From: JBBKWG01 sp037968835
Lineage (GTDB): Bacteria > Pseudomonadota > Alphaproteobacteria > Rhodobacterales > Rhodobacteraceae
Reading direction: 5' to 3'
NCBI GenBank assembly: GCA_037968835.1
Contig: JBBKWG010000125.1
Span: 1-5,776 of the forward strand
DNA length: 5,776 nt
The notes below the pieces were generated by a model. The model was not told where the DNA came from. It saw nothing but the letters and a program-made list of their open reading frames with translations, and did no database searches. Shown here piece by piece: positions 5,086-5,776 of this stretch (positions within the stretch are counted from its first letter, which is position 1; every line of letters starts with the position of its first letter). A program made the position numbers and the translations under genes.

Positions 5086-5776
5086 TCATTCCGGATCATG
5101 CGTGTGGGTATGCGTGTGCGGGTGGTCGTGGTGGTGGTGATGGTGCGCATGTGTGTGAGTGTGGTCGGCGTCATGCGGCGCGAAATGAATGCGCTCTTGT
5201 CGCCGGGGACCGCGCGGATCGTCCGAGAACAACAGCGACTTGACGGTGACCGGAACCGTGAACGACGGCAGCCGGATTTTGCCCAGATCAATATAATCGA
5301 AGTCGCGCAAGCTGATCCCGTCGAGGACGAGAAGGTCGTTCGCAAGCCCGATCTCATCGCGCAGGATGCCGCCAAGCGTCTGGGCGATGTCGCCGTCGAT
5401 CATCAAATACAGGCCATGCCCCTGCGCAATCCGGTCCGCCAGCGCCAGGACTATGCCATCGGCAAGAGCGCGGATGCGGGTGTATTCGGGAATCGCGTGG
5501 AACTCGAAGGCCAGCACGGTCTCGCTGGCGCCGGGATCGAGGTCGAACGCAACATAGTGGTCGCGAATGGCGCGGGCGATCTCTGTCGGGGCAGGGGCGT
5601 CCGATAGCGATATCCCCGGCTTCAGGACCTGGATATTGCGTCGCGGCAGGCTGCGCCCCGGTGCCGTGACCGTGCTCGTCTGTCCGGACAACTGAACCGA
5701 GTATTCCGATGCGCCAAGTGCTGTGGCGCGGATCGCCGATCCCGCCGCGATCATCGGCGCGCCCAACGCACCTTGA
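5086..5776 (-). CDS. eutA: EutA-type ethanolamine ammonia-lyase reactivating factor, C-terminal part
   Basis: The reading frame is open to the right edge, so the gene is cut by the window; about 230 residues are visible of a family usually near 470. EutA is an actin/Hsp70-like ATPase that frees inactivated B12 from ethanolamine ammonia-lyase so that fresh adenosylcobalamin can bind. Recognisable C-terminal features are AIRATALGASEYSVQLSGQT (numbered 11-30 from a TTG at 5766), IPEYTRIRALADGI (92-105), GLYLMIDGDIAQTLGGIL (118-135), LLVLDGISLRDFDYIDLGK (145-163) and VPVTVKSLLF (171-180). The TTG at 5766 is probably internal, since codons continue upstream of it. After the family core comes a tail with 15 His in 26 residues (198-223), which I do not expect in EutA. 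The partner genes eutB and eutC are not in view. Its stop lies 76 bases before the favoured iclR-type start and no terminator separates them, so some read-through is possible. Confidence 0.82.
   Translation of the reverse strand, partial: QGALGAPMIAAGSAIRATALGASEYSVQLSGQTSTVTAPGRSLPRRNIQVLKPGISLSDAPAPTEIARAIRDHYVAFDLDPGASETVLAFEFHAIPEYTRIRALADGIVLALADRIAQGHGLYLMIDGDIAQTLGGILRDEIGLANDLLVLDGISLRDFDYIDLGKIRLPSFTVPVTVKSLLFSDDPRGPRRQERIHFAPHDADHTHTHAHHHHHHDHPHTHTHTHDPE
5098..5175 (-). repeat. histidine-rich C-terminal tail, putative metal-binding
   Basis: These codons, within the EutA-like gene, encode a low-complexity tail of alternating His-Thr and a run of six His, 15 His in 26 residues. At the DNA level it is a GTG/CAC-rich imperfect repeat. 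Similar tails in HypB, CooJ, UreE and some CobW-type proteins store or deliver nickel, cobalt or zinc. Metal binding here is inferred from composition alone. Confidence 0.75.

Noticed and set aside
5098..5175. CobW/HypB-type metal chaperone as the identity of the right-edge gene
   Set aside because: The His-rich tail suggests it, but the preceding sequence has no P-loop GTPase motifs in view and matches the EutA C-terminal core.
5010..5375. N-terminal extension of the IclR-type protein to a 399-residue form
   Set aside because: The extra residues overlap the EutA-like gene in another frame, are Ser/Thr/Arg-rich, cross the predicted promoter and are not part of the IclR family.
5098..5607. 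Plus-strand frame beginning with a Val-rich stretch that looks like a membrane segment
   Set aside because: The Val/Arg run is only the complement of the His codons of the EutA-like tail; the rest shows no domain.

Overview
This 5.8 kb window is GC-rich DNA with every convincing gene on the minus strand, packed with overlaps or short gaps. The protein types (IclR regulator, oxygenase-type reductase, 4,5-dihydroxyphthalate decarboxylase-like protein, EutA homologue) and the codon use suggest a proteobacterium, probably an alphaproteobacterium. That placement is inference from style; there is no rRNA or other marker gene.

Layout in the direction of transcription (right to left): (1) the 3' part of a gene for a EutA-type reactivating factor of B12-dependent ethanolamine ammonia-lyase, running off the right edge and ending in a striking histidine-rich tail; (2) a short gap holding a good sigma70-like promoter (TTGACA, 17-base spacer, AAGAAT) whose -10 box sits inside an inverted repeat; (3) an IclR-family regulator; (4) a reductase with ferredoxin, FAD and NAD domains, overlapping the regulator's stop codon by 8 bases; (5) a cytosolic protein of the 4,5-dihydroxyphthalate decarboxylase / NMT1-like fold; (6) a ketopantoate hydroxymethyltransferase (PanB)-like barrel protein, overlapping gene 5 by 4 bases (ATGA); (7) a small conserved protein of unknown function; (8) an alpha/beta hydrolase with a cysteine in the nucleophile position.

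Genes 3 to 8 look like one regulated catabolic operon. The reductase would pass electrons from NAD(P)H to an oxygenase that is not in the window. The decarboxylase-like, PanB-like and hydrolase proteins could then remove CO2, break or make a carbon-carbon bond, and hydrolyse a ring-cleavage product or ester. The substrate cannot be read from the sequence. Two of the enzymes, the PanB-like protein and the hydrolase, keep their family fold but lack standard catalytic residues, which argues for unassigned chemistry. The EutA-like gene may belong to a separate B12-enzyme locus to the right. I saw no rRNA, tRNA, CRISPR array, insertion sequence or convincing terminator; all intergenic gaps are under 100 bases.
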